A DNA stretch of 64,000 bases from Helicobacter pylori Shi112 (lineage in GTDB: Bacteria; Campylobacterota; Campylobacteria; Campylobacterales; Helicobacteraceae). The notes beneath the pieces are model-generated. The model did not search any database, had not been told where the DNA came from, and saw nothing but the letters and a program-made list of their open reading frames with translations. The position numbers and the translations under genes were made by a program. The stretch is taken from positions 930,001 through 994,000 of the forward strand of contig NC_017741.1 in NCBI RefSeq assembly GCF_000277405.1, written 5' to 3'. Every line of letters starts with the position of its first letter. Within the stretch, counting starts at the first letter, position 1. Below, piece after piece: positions 61,677 to 64,000 of this stretch.

Positions 61677-62432
61677 ATGAAACTCCCGGTCGTTGAGAGC
61701 TTTTTTTCCTTACAAGGTGAAGGAAAAAGGATAGGCAAACCCAGTCTTTTTTTGCGCTTAGGGGGGTGTAACCTTTCATGTAAGGGCTTTAATTGTAAAA
61801 CCATATTGCATGATGAAATCCTAACAGGTTGCGATAGCTTGTATGCGGTGCATCCTAAATTCAAAGAAACTTGGGATTATTACAATGAGCCTCAATCTTT
61901 GATTGAACGATTAGAGGATTTAACCCCTAATTATAAACATTTTGATTTCATTCTTACAGGCGGGGAGCCAAGCTTGTATTTTAATAACCCTATTTTAATC
62001 AGCGTTTTAGAGCATTTTTATCACAAAAAAATCCCTTTATTTGTAGAGAGTAACGGCTCTATTTTTTTTGAATTTAGCCCTATTTTAAAAGAATTGCATT
62101 TCACCCTGAGCGTCAAACTCTCTTTTTCTTTAGAGGAAGAAAGCAAGCGGATCAACCTTAAAGCCTTGCAAAATATTTTAAATAACGCTAAAAGCGCGCA
62201 TTTTAAATTTGTTTTAGAGAGCAAAAACGCCGCTCAATCTATCATAGAAATTCAAAACCTTTTGAAACAACTTTCATTAAAAAATAATGAAATCTTTTTA
62301 ATGCCCTTAGGCGCAACGAATAAGGAATTAGACAAAAATCTCAAAACCCTAGCCCCCCTAGCCCTAGAGCATGGTTTTAACCTTAGCGACAGACTCCATA
62401 TCCGCTTGTGGGACAATCAAAAAGGGTTTTAA
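61677..62432 (+). CDS. queE: 7-carboxy-7-deazaguanine synthase QueE (variant radical SAM motif)
   Basis: QueE converts carboxytetrahydropterin to 7-carboxy-7-deazaguanine with a 4Fe-4S cluster. The 251-residue protein starts like QueE (VVESFFSLQGEGKRIGKPSL). The cluster motif reads GGCNLSCKGFNCKT: Cys31-x3-Cys35-x4-Cys40 instead of the standard x3/x2 spacing. FILTGGEPSLY is the GGE SAM-binding motif (about 102-112). The C-terminal HIRLWDN is normal. The altered spacing may be a lineage form that still binds a cluster. Context (queD, folE) supports the role. Confidence 0.88.
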   Translation: MKLPVVESFFSLQGEGKRIGKPSLFLRLGGCNLSCKGFNCKTILHDEILTGCDSLYAVHPKFKETWDYYNEPQSLIERLEDLTPNYKHFDFILTGGEPSLYFNNPILISVLEHFYHKKIPLFVESNGSIFFEFSPILKELHFTLSVKLSFSLEEESKRINLKALQNILNNAKSAHFKFVLESKNAAQSIIEIQNLLKQLSLKNNEIFLMPLGATNKELDKNLKTLAPLALEHGFNLSDRLHIRLWDNQKGF

Positions 62433-62442
62433 AAAATCAATC

Positions 62443-62928
62443 ATGACCATCAAAGTTTTTTCGCCCAAATACCCTACTGAATTGGAAGAATTTTATGCCC
62501 AACGCATCGCTGATAACCCTTTAGGGTTTATCCAACGCTTGGATCTTTTGCCCAGCATTAGCGGATTCGTTCAAAAATTGCGCGAGCGTGGCGGGGAATT
62601 TTTTGGAATGAGAAAGGATAAAAAGCTCATTGGGATCTGCGGGCTTAATCCTATCAATAAGACAGAAGCAGAGCTGTGCAAATTCCACATGGATAGCGCT
62701 TATCAATCCCAAGGGTTGGGTCAAAAACTCTATGAGAGCGTGGAGCGATACGCTTTTGTTAAAGGCTATACTAAAATCTCTCTGCATGTGAGCAAAAGTC
62801 AAATCAAGGCATGCAATCTCTATCAAAAGCTGGGTTTTATGCCAATCAAAGAAGAAGATTGCGCGGTTGAGTTGGGTGGAGAAACTCTGATTTTCCCCAC
62901 TCTTTTTATGGAAAAGATTCTGTCCTAA
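62443..62928 (+). CDS. GNAT-family N-acetyltransferase
   Basis: This 161-residue acetyltransferase has the acetyl-CoA motif (Q-x2-G-x-G/A) in SAYQSQGLGQKLYESVERYA (about 88-107). The KISLHVSKSQIKACNLYQKL segment follows with a GFMPI ending, the GNAT motif B. The substrate is unknown. The ATG lies 10 bases after the queE stop, at the end of the operon. I discard upstream in-frame starts that fall within queE. Confidence 0.88.
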   Translation: MTIKVFSPKYPTELEEFYAQRIADNPLGFIQRLDLLPSISGFVQKLRERGGEFFGMRKDKKLIGICGLNPINKTEAELCKFHMDSAYQSQGLGQKLYESVERYAFVKGYTKISLHVSKSQIKACNLYQKLGFMPIKEEDCAVELGGETLIFPTLFMEKILS

Positions 62929-63117
62929 TTGGCACATCAATTTGACACGCATCCAAGCGATAACTCTAATTATCAAACTTTGATTAACACAGCCTAATTA
63001 ATACTAAATTAGCCCTAAAACAAACGCTTGTTTTTAAAATTTTGTTTCAATATGAAATACCAATCCCTTATAAAAGCTTTAAATTTCAAAAAATAAACAA
63101 ACAATCCCCTTAAATGG

Positions 63118-63123
63118 TATAAT
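63118..63123 (+). promoter_or_regulatory. -10 element (TATAAT) for the hom gene
   Basis: TATAAT 30 bases before the ATG, predicted start near 63130 with a short leader. The 225-base gap before it holds no other feature I can support. Confidence 0.6.
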
Positions 63124-63153
63124 AAAGACACTATAAACTAAAAAGAAATAACC

Positions 63154-64000
63154 ATGAGAAAACTATTCACTTCGTTTTTATTATTCAGTGCTTTAGAAGC
63201 TAATGAGAAAAATGGCTTTTTCATAGAAGCCGGGTTTGAAACCGGGCTGTTAGAAGGCACACAAACGCAAGAAAAAAGACACACCACCACGAAAAACACT
63301 TACGCAACTTATAATTATTTACCCACAGACGCCGTTTTAAAAAGAGCGGCTAATTTATTCACAGACGCTAAATCTATATCACAATTGAACTTTTCATCTT
63401 TATCCCCTGTTAAAGTGCTGTATATTGGTGGTAAATTAACTATAGAAAACTTCCTACCTTATAATCTGAGCAATGTTAAGCTTAGTTTCACAGACGCTCA
63501 AGGCAATATGATCGATCTAGGCGTGATAGAAACTATCCCCAAACACTCTAAGATTGTTTTACCTGGGGAAGCGTTTGATAGTCTAAAAGAGGCGTTTGAT
63601 AAAATTGACCCCTATACTTTCTTTTTTCCAAAATTTGAAGCCACTAGCACTTCTGTTTCTGACGCTAACACGCAAAGGGTGTTTGAAACGCTCAATAAGA
63701 TTAAAACAAATTTGGTCGTAAATTATAGGAATGAAAACAAATTTGAAGGTCACGAAAATCACTGGGAAGCCTTTACCCCACAAACCGCAGAGGAATTCAC
63801 GAACTTAATGTTGAACATGATCGCTGTGTTAGACTCTCAATCTTGGGGCGATGCGATTTTAAACGCTCCTTTTGAATTCACTAACAGCCCAACAGATTGC
63901 GATAATGATTCTTCAAAATGCGTAAATCCCGGAACAAACGGGCGTGTCAATTCTCAAAATGAAAGTTATGTGTTAAACAAACAAGACATTGTCAATAAAT
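63154..64000 (+). CDS. homA: Hom-family outer membrane protein, homA-like, 5' part
   Basis: The frame runs 282 codons to the window edge without a stop. The signal peptide MRKLFTSFLLFSALEA is followed by NEKNGFFIEAGFETGLLEGT, the Hom family N-terminus. From memory, homB at this point has a longer Cys-containing segment, while NYRNENKFEGHENHWEAFTP matches the shorter homA form. In J99 a homB gene lies at this position (after the GNAT gene), while 26695 lacks it here. Family assignment is firm. The homA versus homB call is tentative. The barrel and zinc-protease-like region lie beyond the window. Confidence 0.85.
   Translation, partial: MRKLFTSFLLFSALEANEKNGFFIEAGFETGLLEGTQTQEKRHTTTKNTYATYNYLPTDAVLKRAANLFTDAKSISQLNFSSLSPVKVLYIGGKLTIENFLPYNLSNVKLSFTDAQGNMIDLGVIETIPKHSKIVLPGEAFDSLKEAFDKIDPYTFFFPKFEATSTSVSDANTQRVFETLNKIKTNLVVNYRNENKFEGHENHWEAFTPQTAEEFTNLMLNMIAVLDSQSWGDAILNAPFEFTNSPTDCDNDSSKCVNPGTNGRVNSQNESYVLNKQDIVNK

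Overview
The window is a Helicobacter pylori chromosome segment. The sequence shows an AT-rich genome with many homopolymer tracts. It encodes proteins specific to this species: VacA, a giant VacA paralogue, BabA-, AlpA/AlpB-, HofG-, HopK- and Hom-type outer membrane proteins, FrpB2, and the HP0894/HP0895 toxin-antitoxin pair. Locus names such as HP0887 are recalled from strain 26695, not looked up.

Layout. Positions 1-2.5 kb (minus strand) hold accessory DNA: the start of an unidentified gene, a small overlapping ORF, and a 5'-truncated gene with a ParB-like domain. The truncated gene ends at a perfect inverted repeat touching the ruvA stop codon. 2.5-7.9 kb: ruvA and a DUF342 gene on minus, murJ and cysS on plus. 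8.1-12.05 kb: vacA, which reads as an s1/i2/m2 mosaic. 12.1-15.6 kb: an intergenic repeat, fecE-fecD-SDR on minus, and a thioesterase. 15.7-19.3 kb: RelE-type toxin and antitoxin, babA with a poly-A promoter tract, and two tRNAs. 19.4-24.2 kb: a possibly leaderless small gene, hypBCD, a cupin, and a pta gene fused to the 3' end of ackA. 24.3-28.7 kb: fliK-flgD-flgE2 behind a sigma-54 promoter. 29.0-32.2 kb: a DNA adenine methyltransferase and a UvrD/Rep helicase. 32.2-32.7 kb: two tandem copies of a compact unit that looks like a type I toxin-antitoxin module. 33.0-36.1 kb: alpA-alpB. 36.3-36.6 kb: a second copy of the repeat found after vacA. 36.7-46.7 kb: hofG, frpB2, a Sua5/YrdC-like gene, carB, a YccA-type membrane protein and gapA. 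46.8-55.1 kb: the giant VacA-like autotransporter gene and hopK. 55.1-62.9 kb: a tautomerase gene, then a tightly packed plus-strand housekeeping run (recR, truD, htpX, folE, ispA, surE, a lipoprotein, queD, queE, GNAT). The window ends inside a hom-family outer membrane protein gene.

The genes fall into three themes. One is host interaction: VacA, BabA, AlpAB, Hom, HopK and the VacA paralogue. A second is nickel, iron and motility: hydrogenase maturation, FecDE, FrpB2 and the flagellar hook. The third is core metabolism. The most noteworthy points are the tandem type I toxin-antitoxin-like units, whose mRNA carries a matching anti-Shine-Dalgarno element; the deletion that fused Pta to the AckA tail and removed acetate kinase here; the duplicated structured intergenic repeat behind vacA and alpAB; and the truncated accessory gene abutting ruvA.
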